Shown in pieces: positions 16,846 through 23,963 of a stretch of 39,385 nt of DNA (its first letter is position 1; the number at the start of each line of letters is the position of its first letter). The notes below the pieces were generated by a model, which had not been told where the DNA came from, searched no databases, and was given only the letters and a program-made list of their open reading frames with translations. Source of the stretch: Actinomycetota bacterium (GTDB lineage: Bacteria; Actinomycetota; Thermoleophilia; Gaiellales; Gaiellaceae); contig PMOB01000005.1 of NCBI GenBank assembly GCA_003161615.1, positions 320 to 39,704 on the forward strand, given 5' to 3'. A program made the position numbers and the translations under genes.

Positions 16846-17928
16846 GTGTCCGAGGCGGTCGACCTTTTCCTCGAGCTGGCCGCGCTACCGACGCCGCCCG
16901 GCGATGAGCAGGCTGCCGCTGACCTCGTCTCCCGCTACCTGCAAGGGCTCGGCCTCGAGCCGGACGAGGATTCGTTCGGCAACGTCTACGCGCGGATCGG
17001 GCCGACGGCGGAGGGGACGCCGCTCTTCTTCTGCGCCCATCTCGACACCGTGCCGCCGAACGGCGAGCTCCGGCCGGTGGTCGCGGACGGCGTGATTCGC
17101 AATGCCGGAGGGACGATCCTCGGTGGCGACAACAAGGCTGCGATCGCGCAGATGTTGGAGGGCGTGCGCCGTGTCCTCGTCGAGAACATCCCGCACGCCG
17201 GGATCGAGCTCCTGTTTACGCGGCAGGAGGAGATCGGCCTGAACGGCGCGGCGGCGTTCGACCACACGCGGCTGAGTGCGCGGCTCGGGTTCGTCTACGA
17301 CCAGGAGGGGCCGATCGGCGAGATCATCCTCGGCGCTCCGTTTGCCCAGGGACTGGAGATCACGTTTCTCGGCCGGGCGGCGCACGCGGGCATGTCTCCG
17401 GAGGAGGGGAGGTCGGCGATCCAGGCGGCAGCGAAGGCGATCGCCGACATGCGGCTCGGCCGCGTCGACGAAGAGACGACGGCGAACGTCGGGGTCATCT
17501 CCGGCGGAACGGCGGGCAACATCGTCCCCGACCGCTGCTCGTTCATGGCGGAGGCTCGGTGCCATGACGAGCGGAAGCTGGGCGAGCTCGTGCAGGAGAT
17601 GCTCGACGTCTGCGCGTTCGCGGCGAGCGAGGCGGAGTGCGAGATGCAGAGCGAATCGCGGAAGTCGTACCGCGGCTACCGGTTCGGGAAGAGCGAGGAG
17701 GTCGTGCAGCTCGCTGCGGGTGTGCTGGAGCGGTGCGGGCACGAGGTGCGGTACGCCCTGTCGGGCGGCGCCGCCGACGCGAACGTATTCAACGAGCGCG
17801 GTCTTCGCTGTATCAACATGACGCACGGTGTCTACGACTTCCACAGCCCGGACGAGCGGATCGCCGTGACCGATCTCGAGGCGATGGTCGACGTGACCGT
17901 TGCGCTGGTCGAGGCCGCGCGAGCGTGA
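16846..17928 (+). CDS. M20 family peptidase, peptidase T-like
   Basis: A di-zinc aminopeptidase/tripeptidase of the PepT group. Metal and catalytic motifs are FCAHLDTVPP (His and the Asp two residues after it), GGDNKAA (bridging Asp), FTRQEEIGLNGA (catalytic Glu pair) and DQEGPIGE; the dimerisation/lid domain starts at GRAAHAGMSPEEGRSAI. The length of 360 residues suits the family. GTG 16846 was chosen because it follows a -10 element and the upstream in-frame part is a shadow of pyrG. The substrate cannot be told from sequence. The stop overlaps the Nudix gene as GTGA. Confidence 0.85.
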   Translation: MSEAVDLFLELAALPTPPGDEQAAADLVSRYLQGLGLEPDEDSFGNVYARIGPTAEGTPLFFCAHLDTVPPNGELRPVVADGVIRNAGGTILGGDNKAAIAQMLEGVRRVLVENIPHAGIELLFTRQEEIGLNGAAAFDHTRLSARLGFVYDQEGPIGEIILGAPFAQGLEITFLGRAAHAGMSPEEGRSAIQAAAKAIADMRLGRVDEETTANVGVISGGTAGNIVPDRCSFMAEARCHDERKLGELVQEMLDVCAFAASEAECEMQSESRKSYRGYRFGKSEEVVQLAAGVLERCGHEVRYALSGGAADANVFNERGLRCINMTHGVYDFHSPDERIAVTDLEAMVDVTVALVEAARA

Positions 17929-18428
17929 AGCCCGACGAGAGTACAACCGTGTACCAAGGCCGGCTGCTCGGGTTGACCGTCGAGCGCTGGGGCGAGAACG
18001 AGCGCGAGATCGTCGAGCATCCGGGCGCAGTGGCGATCGTCGCCGTGGACGAGGAGGGCTTCGTGTGGCTGGTACGGCAGCTGCGCGAAGCGACGAGGGG
18101 GAGACTGCTGGAGATTCCGGCGGGGACGGCCGAACCGGGCGAGGAGCCGCTCGAGACGGCGCAGCGCGAGTTGCAGGAGGAGTGCGGACTGACCGGCGGC
18201 GAATGGCGCAGGCTGGCGGCGTTCTGGACGACGCCGGGCTTCTGCCGGGAGCGGATGGTTCTGTTCGCCGCTGAGGGCGTGGTGCCGGGTGAAGCGTCGC
18301 CGGAGGAGGACGAGGAGCTCGAGATCGTCCGCTGGCCGGTCGCGGAGATCGGCGCACGGCTCGGTGAGATCGAGGACGCGAAGACGCTCGCCGGCCTTCT
18401 CCTCTACCTCCACTCTCGGCCGGAGTAG
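17925..18428 (+). CDS. Nudix hydrolase, ADP-ribose pyrophosphatase-like
   Basis: A 167-residue hydrolase with a complete Nudix box, G-x5-E-x7-REL-QEE-xGL, beginning at GTAEPGEEP and ending QEECGL. The preceding strand LVRQLREATRGRLLEIPAG is typical of ADP-ribose pyrophosphatases (NudF/YqkG type), where Arg and Glu outside the box bind ADP-ribose. GTG 17925 overlaps the peptidase stop, so the two genes are co-translated; a functional link is not obvious. Confidence 0.87.
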   Translation: MKPDESTTVYQGRLLGLTVERWGENEREIVEHPGAVAIVAVDEEGFVWLVRQLREATRGRLLEIPAGTAEPGEEPLETAQRELQEECGLTGGEWRRLAAFWTTPGFCRERMVLFAAEGVVPGEASPEEDEELEIVRWPVAEIGARLGEIEDAKTLAGLLLYLHSRPE

Positions 18429-18611
18429 CCAGGTCCGGAGACGGCGGCGCAAACGGCATGCCCCACCCAAAGGGCGGGGTTGCGGTCCCTCCGCCCTCGG
18501 CGTCGACGCTACTCGGTCAACCGTGGCTGGTCCGAGCCAGGACGGCACTGAAGGCGGAAATCTGCGTTGCGTCTACGTCGCGCGTCGCTCGCGAGATAGT
18601 GTCTTCCCGCT
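18429..18611 (+). promoter_or_regulatory. Structured 183-bp leader before ald
   Basis: The gap between the Nudix gene and ald holds a strong hairpin at 18461-18479 (CCCCaCCC / GGGcGGGG with loop AAA and one internal mismatch). The GGGCGG at 18472-18477 can instead pair with CCGCCC at 18491-18496, so two mutually exclusive stems are possible. No U-run follows either. The first stem may simply end the upstream operon. A -10-like TAGTGT (18597-18602) lies 9 bases before TTG 18612. I match it to no known riboswitch class. Confidence 0.4.
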
Positions 18612-19736
18612 TTGCGGATCGGGGTTCCAAAGGAGATCAAGACGGACGAATATCGCGTCGCGCTGACGCCCGCCGGTGCGCGCGAGCTCGTCCAGCGCGG
18701 CCACGACGTCCTCGTGGAAGCGTCGGCCGGGAACGGCAGCGCCTTCACGGACGCCGACTACGAGCGTGCCGGCTCCAGGATCGGCTCGGTCGACGCAGTC
18801 TGGGCCGAAGCCGATCTCCTGCTCAAGGTCAAAGAGCCGATCGAGCCGGAGTACGCGCGTCTCCGCGAGGGTCTCGTCCTCTTCACGTATCTCCACATCG
18901 CCGCCGACGAGCCGCTGACGCGTGCCCTCGCCGTCAGCGGCATTACGGCCGTCGCCTACGAGACGGTCGAGACCGACGACCGCCGGCTGCCGCTGCTCGC
19001 CCCGATGAGCGAGATCGCCGGCCGGCTCGCGCCGCAGGCGGCAGCTCACTTCCTCGAGAAGCCGCTCGGCGGCCGAGGCGTCCTCCTCGCCGGCACACCC
19101 GGCGTCCAGCCGGGACGCGTCGTCGTGCTCGGCGGCGGCATCGTCGGTTACAACGCCGCGATCATCGCCCTTGGCCTCGGCGCCCAGGTCACGATCCTCG
19201 AGCGCTCCATTGACCGGATGCGGTACCTCGACGAGATCCTCTCGGGCCGGGTCACATTGCTGATGTCCTCAAGCCTCGAGGTGGAGGAGCGGATCGCGAC
19301 CGCCGACGTCGTGATCGGCGCCGTCCTCATCCCGGGCGCGCGAGCTCCGAAGCTCATCAGCCGCGCGATGCTCTCCGAGATGCAGCCGGGTGCCGTGATC
19401 GTCGACGTTGCAATCGACCAGGGCGGCTGCATCGAGACGGCGCACCCGACGACTCATTCCGATCCGACCTACGAGGTCGACGGGATCATCCACTACTGCG
19501 TTGCGAACATGCCCGGCGGCGTGCCGGTCACTTCGACGAAGGCTCTGACGAACGCCACGCTTCCCTATGTGGAGGCGATCGCCGAGCATGGGCTGGCCAA
19601 TGCGATAGCCCGCGACCGCGCAATCGCGCGCGGAGTCAACGTCCTCGACGGGAAGATCACGCACGAGGCGGTCGCGGAGGCGCACGGCCTCGAGTACTCG
19701 CGACTCGAGGACGTCCTCCCGCTCGCGCGCGTCTAG
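18612..19736 (+). CDS. ald: Alanine dehydrogenase
   Basis: NAD-dependent interconversion of L-alanine and pyruvate plus ammonia. The family start RIGVPKEIKTDEYRVALTP is seen, then LLKVKEP with the substrate Lys, LFTYLHIAAD with the catalytic His, the NAD fold VVVLGGGIVGYNAA and the C-terminal VANMPGGVPVTSTKALTNATLPY. The length of 374 residues is standard. TTG 18612 is the only start that gives the conserved N-terminus. The stop TAG is shared with the opposed small gene as CTAG. Confidence 0.96.
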   Translation: MRIGVPKEIKTDEYRVALTPAGARELVQRGHDVLVEASAGNGSAFTDADYERAGSRIGSVDAVWAEADLLLKVKEPIEPEYARLREGLVLFTYLHIAADEPLTRALAVSGITAVAYETVETDDRRLPLLAPMSEIAGRLAPQAAAHFLEKPLGGRGVLLAGTPGVQPGRVVVLGGGIVGYNAAIIALGLGAQVTILERSIDRMRYLDEILSGRVTLLMSSSLEVEERIATADVVIGAVLIPGARAPKLISRAMLSEMQPGAVIVDVAIDQGGCIETAHPTTHSDPTYEVDGIIHYCVANMPGGVPVTSTKALTNATLPYVEAIAEHGLANAIARDRAIARGVNVLDGKITHEAVAEAHGLEYSRLEDVLPLARV

Positions 19737-19849
19737 TTCGACTTCTGGCCGGGCGTCACTCGCACCACGACCCACGTGATGCCGGCGGCGACGCCGACGA
19801 TCACGACGCAGTAGGCGGCAAAGGCGAGGAGTCCGAGGGCGTCTGACAC
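19733..19849 (-). CDS. 38-residue single-span membrane protein
   Basis: A tiny gene filling the ald-deoB gap on the minus strand. It starts with GTG at 19849 and encodes one hydrophobic segment (LGLLAFAAYCVVIVGVAAGITWVV, about residues 5-29) followed by a short basic tail ending in GQKSN. Its TAG stop and the ald TAG stop are the two strands of CTAG at 19733-19736. Upstream, TATTCT on the minus strand overlaps the deoB -10, ten bases before the GTG. The much longer minus-strand frame reaching to 21133 is a shadow of deoB. Function unknown; it could be a subunit of a larger membrane complex. Confidence 0.5.
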   Translation of the reverse strand: MSDALGLLAFAAYCVVIVGVAAGITWVVVRVTPGQKSN

Positions 19850-19858
19850 AGCCGTACC

Positions 19859-19865
19859 TAGAATA
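19859..19865. promoter_or_regulatory. Overlapping divergent -10 elements of deoB and the small membrane gene
   Basis: On the plus strand TAGAAT (19859-19864) ends 6 bases before GTG 19871 of deoB. On the minus strand TATTCT (19865-19860) lies 10 bases before GTG 19849. The two hexamers overlap by five bases, so the two promoters can hardly be occupied together. Confidence 0.45.
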
Positions 19866-19870
19866 GCCTC

Positions 19871-21037
19871 GTGCCCAGGGCGTGCGTCATCGTGCTCGAT
19901 GCCGTCGGCGCCGGCGAGCTGCCGGATGCCGACCAGTACGGCGACGAAGGTTCGGACACTCTCGGCAACATCGCGCGAGCCGTCGGCGGTCTCGACCTGC
20001 CGAGCCTCGAGGCGCTCGGCCTCGGCAATGTCGAGCCGCTCGAGGGATGTCCGCCGCAGCCGGGGGCGCCAGCCGTGGCCGGCCGGCTGATCGAGCGCTC
20101 GAAGGGCAAGGACACCACGACAGGGCATTGGGAGCACATGGGCATCGTCACCGCCCAGGCCTTCCCGACCTACCCGCACGGCTTCCCGCATGACGTGATT
20201 GACCCGTTCATGCACAAGACCGGGCGTGGAGTGATCGGCAACAAGCCGGCGTCCGGAACGGAGATCATCCAGGAGTTGGGGGAGGAGCACCAGCGGACGG
20301 GAAAGTGGATCGTCTACACGTCGGCCGACTCCGTCTTCCAGATCGCCGCCCACGAGGAGACGATCCCGCTCGAGGAGCTCTATGACGCCTGCCGCGACGC
20401 GCGCGAGATCCTGACGGGCAAGCACGCCGTTGGTCGCGTGATCGCGCGACCGTTCACCGGCGAGGCCGGCAACTATGTACGGACGCCGAACCGACACGAC
20501 TTCTCGCTCGTGCCGCGCCGGCCGAATTACCTCTCGCTCGTCCGCGACGCGGGCCAGAAGGTCTACGGCGTCGGGAAGATCGGTGACATCTTCGCCGGCC
20601 AGGACATCGACGAGTCGCATCCGACGAAGTCGAACATCGAGGGGATCCAGGTGACGGAGAAGCTCCTCCAAGAGGTCGACGACGGCTTCGTGTTCGTCAA
20701 TCTCGTGGAGACGGACATGCTCTGGGGACACCGGAACGACCCGGTCAACTTCCACCGCTGCCTGCAGGACTTCGACCGGCGGCTCCCCGACCTCCTCGAC
20801 GCGCTCCGGCCCGGAGACCTGCTGATCATCACCTCGGACCACGGCTGCGACCCGACGACGCCGTCGACGGACCACTCGCGGGAGCACGCGCTGCTCCTCG
20901 CCTATGTCGAGGGTCGCAACGCAGCCGGACAGGTCCACGAAGGCGAGTTCGCCGACGTGGGGGCGACGGTGAACGCGTGGCTCGGCGGCAAGGCGCCGTC
21001 GCGCGGGATCCCCGGGCAGCCCATCGTCGCGCTCTAG
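19871..21037 (+). CDS. deoB: Phosphopentomutase
   Basis: Interconverts (deoxy)ribose 1- and 5-phosphate in nucleoside salvage. Alkaline-phosphatase-fold metalloenzyme with IVLDAVGAGELPDA at the start (first metal Asp), the phosphate-accepting Thr in GKDTTTGHWEHMG, and ITSDHGCDPTTPSTDHSREH with the C-terminal metal ligands. The length of 388 residues is standard. No nucleoside phosphorylase gene is adjacent. GTG 19871 follows a TAGAAT element. Confidence 0.96.
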   Translation: MPRACVIVLDAVGAGELPDADQYGDEGSDTLGNIARAVGGLDLPSLEALGLGNVEPLEGCPPQPGAPAVAGRLIERSKGKDTTTGHWEHMGIVTAQAFPTYPHGFPHDVIDPFMHKTGRGVIGNKPASGTEIIQELGEEHQRTGKWIVYTSADSVFQIAAHEETIPLEELYDACRDAREILTGKHAVGRVIARPFTGEAGNYVRTPNRHDFSLVPRRPNYLSLVRDAGQKVYGVGKIGDIFAGQDIDESHPTKSNIEGIQVTEKLLQEVDDGFVFVNLVETDMLWGHRNDPVNFHRCLQDFDRRLPDLLDALRPGDLLIITSDHGCDPTTPSTDHSREHALLLAYVEGRNAAGQVHEGEFADVGATVNAWLGGKAPSRGIPGQPIVAL

Positions 21038-21039
21038 TC

Positions 21040-21948
21040 GTGCCCGAGTTGCCGGAGGTCGAAAGCGTCCGGCGGGCGCTCGAGCCCGTCCTCGTGGGGC
21101 GGCGCTTCGACCGTGTGCGGATCGACGACGCACGCCTGGTACGTCCCTTCGAGCCGGCCGAGGTGGCGGCCGAGTTGGAGGGCGAGCGGGTCGCGAGCGT
21201 CGAGCGGCGCGGCAAGTATCTGATTGTTCGGTTCGAGAGTGGTCGCGTTCTCCTGATTCACCTCCGGATGACTGGGAGCCTTTTGCACGTGGCCCGTGGG
21301 TCGCTCCCGGACGACCCGCACCGGCGTGCTGTTGTCAATCTAGACGACGGATCGGACGTCGCATATCGCGACGTGCGCCGCTTCGGCACCTGGCTCCTGC
21401 TCGAAGCGGGCGAGGCCGAGCCGTATCTCGCCACGAAGGTGGGGGACGAGCCACTCGACGCGCTCTTCACGGCCGCGCGGCTCGGTGAGAGGCTCGCGGG
21501 CAGACGCGGCGCGCTCAAGGCGGCCCTGCTCGATCAACGCACGCTCGCCGGGCTGGGGAACATCTATGTCGACGAGGCGCTCTGGCGGGCGCGCATCAAC
21601 CCGCTTCGCCCGGCAGGCAGCCTCGAACAGCCTGAGCTCCGGCGTCTGCAACGAGGGATCCGTGCGGCTCTCGAGCACGGGCTAGCGCGGCACGGGTCGA
21701 CGCTGCGCGACTACCGGCTTCCGGACGGAAGCGGCGGCTCGATGCAGGACGAGTTCCACGTCTACGGCCGGGGCGGCGAGCCGTGCGGCCGGTGCGGCAC
21801 GCCGATCGCGCGGACGCGGATCGCGGGACGCAGCAGCTGGTTCTGTCCGGACTGCCAGCCCGAAGAGCCGGCGCCGGCGCCTAGTTCTCAGGCAGCGAGG
21901 AGCTCGGCGAGGCGTCCGTCGCGGTCGAGGCGCCAGAGCTCCGCGTAA
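21040..21948 (+). CDS. mutM: Formamidopyrimidine-DNA glycosylase (Fpg/MutM)
   Basis: Excises 8-oxoguanine and other oxidised bases. The catalytic N-terminus PELPEVE (Pro2 nucleophile, Glu3) is intact, as are the H2TH region TLAGLGNIYVDEALW and the zinc finger EPCGRCGTPI...WFCPDCQ. The protein normally ends right after the finger; here 35 further Ser/Ala/Arg-rich residues follow, and that tail overlaps the 3' end of the opposed glutaredoxin gene by 61 bases. GTG 21040 lies two bases after the deoB stop. Confidence 0.95.
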   Translation: MPELPEVESVRRALEPVLVGRRFDRVRIDDARLVRPFEPAEVAAELEGERVASVERRGKYLIVRFESGRVLLIHLRMTGSLLHVARGSLPDDPHRRAVVNLDDGSDVAYRDVRRFGTWLLLEAGEAEPYLATKVGDEPLDALFTAARLGERLAGRRGALKAALLDQRTLAGLGNIYVDEALWRARINPLRPAGSLEQPELRRLQRGIRAALEHGLARHGSTLRDYRLPDGSGGSMQDEFHVYGRGGEPCGRCGTPIARTRIAGRSSWFCPDCQPEEPAPAPSSQAARSSARRPSRSRRQSSA

Positions 21949-22142
21949 CCGCCGATTGGGCGGCCGTGGAGGAGGATCTGCGGCACCGTCCAGCCGCCGG
22001 TCGCGTCGAACACCGTCTGGCGAAAGGCCGGATCGTCATCGAGCGAGACCTCCTCGTACTCCAAGCCGCGCGACTCGAGCAGCGTCTTTGCGCGAACGCA
22101 GTAGCCGCACCAGTGCGTCGTGTAGATCCGGATCGGCTCCAT
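21888..22142 (-). CDS. Glutaredoxin/mycoredoxin-like protein
   Basis: An 84-residue thioredoxin-fold oxidoreductase. The redox motif Cys12-Gly-Tyr-Cys15 follows the first strand and Trp11, TVPQI supplies the cis-proline, and IGGY is the conserved glycine motif. In Actinomycetota proteins of this kind (mycoredoxin-1) work with mycothiol rather than glutathione, so that is a reasonable but unproven role. It lies convergent to mutM and divergent from recO. AGAGG just before ATG 22142 is close for a ribosome binding site. Confidence 0.87.
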   Translation of the reverse strand: MEPIRIYTTHWCGYCVRAKTLLESRGLEYEEVSLDDDPAFRQTVFDATGGWTVPQILLHGRPIGGYAELWRLDRDGRLAELLAA

Positions 22143-22195
22143 TACCTCTTACAACGCTCGGGCAGCGCGGCGCGTTCCCCGCCCGATGCCACTTC

Positions 22196-22201
22196 TAGAC
22201 T
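22196..22201 (+). promoter_or_regulatory. -10 element of recO
   Basis: TAGACT ends 9 bases before ATG 22211, giving at most a 2-3 base leader. It lies in the 68-bp divergent gap with the glutaredoxin gene. Confidence 0.4.
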
Positions 22202-22210
22202 GGACAGGCC

Positions 22211-22960
22211 ATGGCCGGAAGGGCGTACAGCACGGACGCGGTCGTCCTCCGGTCGATGAGGCTCGGAGAGGCGGACCGCGTGCTGCACCTCTACACGCGC
22301 GCGCGCGGCCGGGTCGGAGCGGTGGCGAAGGGAGTGCGGAAGACGATGTCGCGCTTCGGCGGCCGGCTCGAGCCGCTGTCGCACGTCGAGCTCATCCTCC
22401 ACCGCGGTCGCGGCGAGCTCGAGACGGTGACGGCCGCGCAGCTCGTCGACTCGCACCACGACACGCGGGAGGACTACTACCGCTTCTCCGTCGGGATGAT
22501 CGGCGCGGAGGCAATGTTGCGGCTGTTCAGCGAGCAGGAGCCGAACGAGCGCGCCTTCACGGCGGTGACGCGCTTCCTCGAGCTCCTCGACGAGGCGCCG
22601 CATTCCGCTGACCGGCCGGCGCTCGATCCGCTCGGGCTCGCCTTCCAGCTGAAGCTGCTCTGGCTGTCCGGCTACCTCCCGCACGTCTCGGGCTGCACGG
22701 AGTGCGGGGCGGAGGGGGATCCGCTAGTCGGCTACTCGCCCCGGTCCGGCGGCGCGGTCTGCGCGCGCTGTGCGCCGGCCGCGGAGGCGCTAGCCCTCTC
22801 TGCCGACGGGATTGCGGGGATCGCAGCCCTTCTCGCGCAGCCTCTCGCGGATGCCGTGCCGCTTGGCCTGTCGGAGCGCTCCCGGCGCGATGCGCTCCGG
22901 CTGGTCACCGCGTCGTACGAGTACCACGGCGGTTTTCGGTTGCGGACGCTGAGCGCATGA
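22211..22960 (+). CDS. recO: DNA repair protein RecO
   Basis: Helps RecR load RecA at single-stranded gaps. The N-terminal OB fold starts YSTDAVVLRSMRLGEADRVLHLYTR, the family hallmark, followed by a helical domain and a zinc-binding site SGCTECGAEGD...CARC (the fourth Cys is kept). The length of 249 residues is normal. The stop overlaps the GNAT start as ATGA. Confidence 0.94.
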   Translation: MAGRAYSTDAVVLRSMRLGEADRVLHLYTRARGRVGAVAKGVRKTMSRFGGRLEPLSHVELILHRGRGELETVTAAQLVDSHHDTREDYYRFSVGMIGAEAMLRLFSEQEPNERAFTAVTRFLELLDEAPHSADRPALDPLGLAFQLKLLWLSGYLPHVSGCTECGAEGDPLVGYSPRSGGAVCARCAPAAEALALSADGIAGIAALLAQPLADAVPLGLSERSRRDALRLVTASYEYHGGFRLRTLSA

Positions 22961-23379
22961 GGCGGGAGCTCGGGGACGGCTACGCGCTCGACGACGATCC
23001 CGAGCGGGTCGACGTCGACGCCGTCCACGCCTACATCTCCGGCGAGTCGTACTGGGGAGCAGGACGTCCCCGCGACGTGGTCGAGCGGCTGATCCGAGAG
23101 TCGCGGCGCGTCGTCGGGTTGTACAAGGACGGTACCCAGGTCGGTTTCGCCCGCGCGACCTCCGATGGCGTGTGCGCCGTCTATCTCGCAGACGTTTACG
23201 TCCTCGCGGATCATCGTGGCCGCGGGCTCGGGCTCGAGCTCGTTCGCGAGATGGTCGAGAACGGCCCGCTCGTCGACGAAGGCTGGCTCCTCCACACGCG
23301 CGACATGCACGCGCTCTACGCGAAGGTCGGTTTCGGGCCGCCGGGCGAGCGAGTGATGGAACGGCCGCGTCCCCGCTAG
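22957..23379 (+). CDS. GNAT family N-acetyltransferase
   Basis: A 140-residue acyl-CoA dependent acetyltransferase. The central strand and acetyl-CoA motif LADVYVLADHRGRGLGLELV (R-x-x-G-x-G type) and the terminal YAKVGFGPPGERVMER are typical of the small GNATs close to Arabidopsis NSI-like/YjdJ members. The substrate is unknown. It is co-translated with recO (ATGA overlap). The stop shares CTAG with the opposed lipoprotein gene. Confidence 0.85.
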   Translation: MRRELGDGYALDDDPERVDVDAVHAYISGESYWGAGRPRDVVERLIRESRRVVGLYKDGTQVGFARATSDGVCAVYLADVYVLADHRGRGLGLELVREMVENGPLVDEGWLLHTRDMHALYAKVGFGPPGERVMERPRPR

Positions 23380-23963
23380 GGGGCCGGAGCGAAGACGTCG
23401 AAATTCAGCGTGCCGCGCTCGCAGACGCTCGTCGGCGGGCGGATCGGCACGTCCACCGAGCCGCCGCCGTCCGGCGTGACGCGAAGCGTGGCCGCCTTCG
23501 GCTGGCAGGCGCCGCTTTGTGAGTCGCCAGTCCCGGGGACGCTGGGGGAGAAGCGCGCTTGGGCGACTGCGGACACTCCACGCGCGAGCACGATCCGGGC
23601 GCCGAGATGTAGCGAATCCGCAGCGGCGATGTGCGTCGGAAGACCGGAGCCGTCGGCTTCGAGGAGCTGTGCCTGAGGGAGCCCGAAGACAAAACAGCTC
23701 CCCAGGGACGTGTTCGTCAGCGTCAGGAGGTACGCGACCTGGCCCGCGCCGTGGCTGTCCGGGACGACCGCGAACGTGCCGGAGAGCTGGCTGCCTGTGC
23801 AGGCCGCAGCGGACGAGGTGGTCGGGGTCGTCGTCACGGTCGTCGTGACCGTGCGCGTGTGATTGACGGTGACGGTCTTCGTCGTCCCGCCGAGGCTGCA
23901 GCCGGCCGCCGTCAGCGCGACTGCGGCGAGCGCCAGTCCTGCGCCAGCGCGTCGTCCAGCCAG
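23376..23963 (-). CDS. DUF4232-type lipoprotein with Thr-rich linker
   Basis: A surface lipoprotein of about 195 residues. The N-terminus is AGRRAGAGLALAAVALTAAGC, a lipoprotein signal with lipid-acceptor Cys22, then a Thr/Val-rich linker (TVTTTVTTTPTT). The domain has the spacing of DUF4232: CTGSQL, YLLTLTNTSLGSCFVFG, then conserved Cys in GACQP and VCERG. Function of this family is unknown. No ATG, GTG or TTG exists near the signal; CTG 23963 gives the right length, with a 52-base overlap into the glyS end. An ATG at 24074 would add a long Arg-rich leader and is less likely. The stop forms CTAG with the GNAT stop. Confidence 0.65.
   Translation of the reverse strand: MAGRRAGAGLALAAVALTAAGCSLGGTTKTVTVNHTRTVTTTVTTTPTTSSAAACTGSQLSGTFAVVPDSHGAGQVAYLLTLTNTSLGSCFVFGLPQAQLLEADGSGLPTHIAAADSLHLGARIVLARGVSAVAQARFSPSVPGTGDSQSGACQPKAATLRVTPDGGGSVDVPIRPPTSVCERGTLNFDVFAPAP

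Noticed and set aside
18429-18611. Known riboswitch (glycine, c-di-GMP, c-di-AMP, SAM-IV, cobalamin) in the ald leader
   Set aside because: None of the conserved core sequences of these classes could be found by eye.
18458-18611. Small upstream ORF beginning at ATG 18458 in the ald leader
   Set aside because: It runs on into an antisense-like shadow of ald, has no ribosome binding site and its codon usage does not match the neighbours.
19850-21133. Long minus-strand frame of 466 codons over deoB and mutM
   Set aside because: It is the antisense shadow of clearly recognisable DeoB and MutM; only its last 38 codons, in the gap, are kept as a possible gene.
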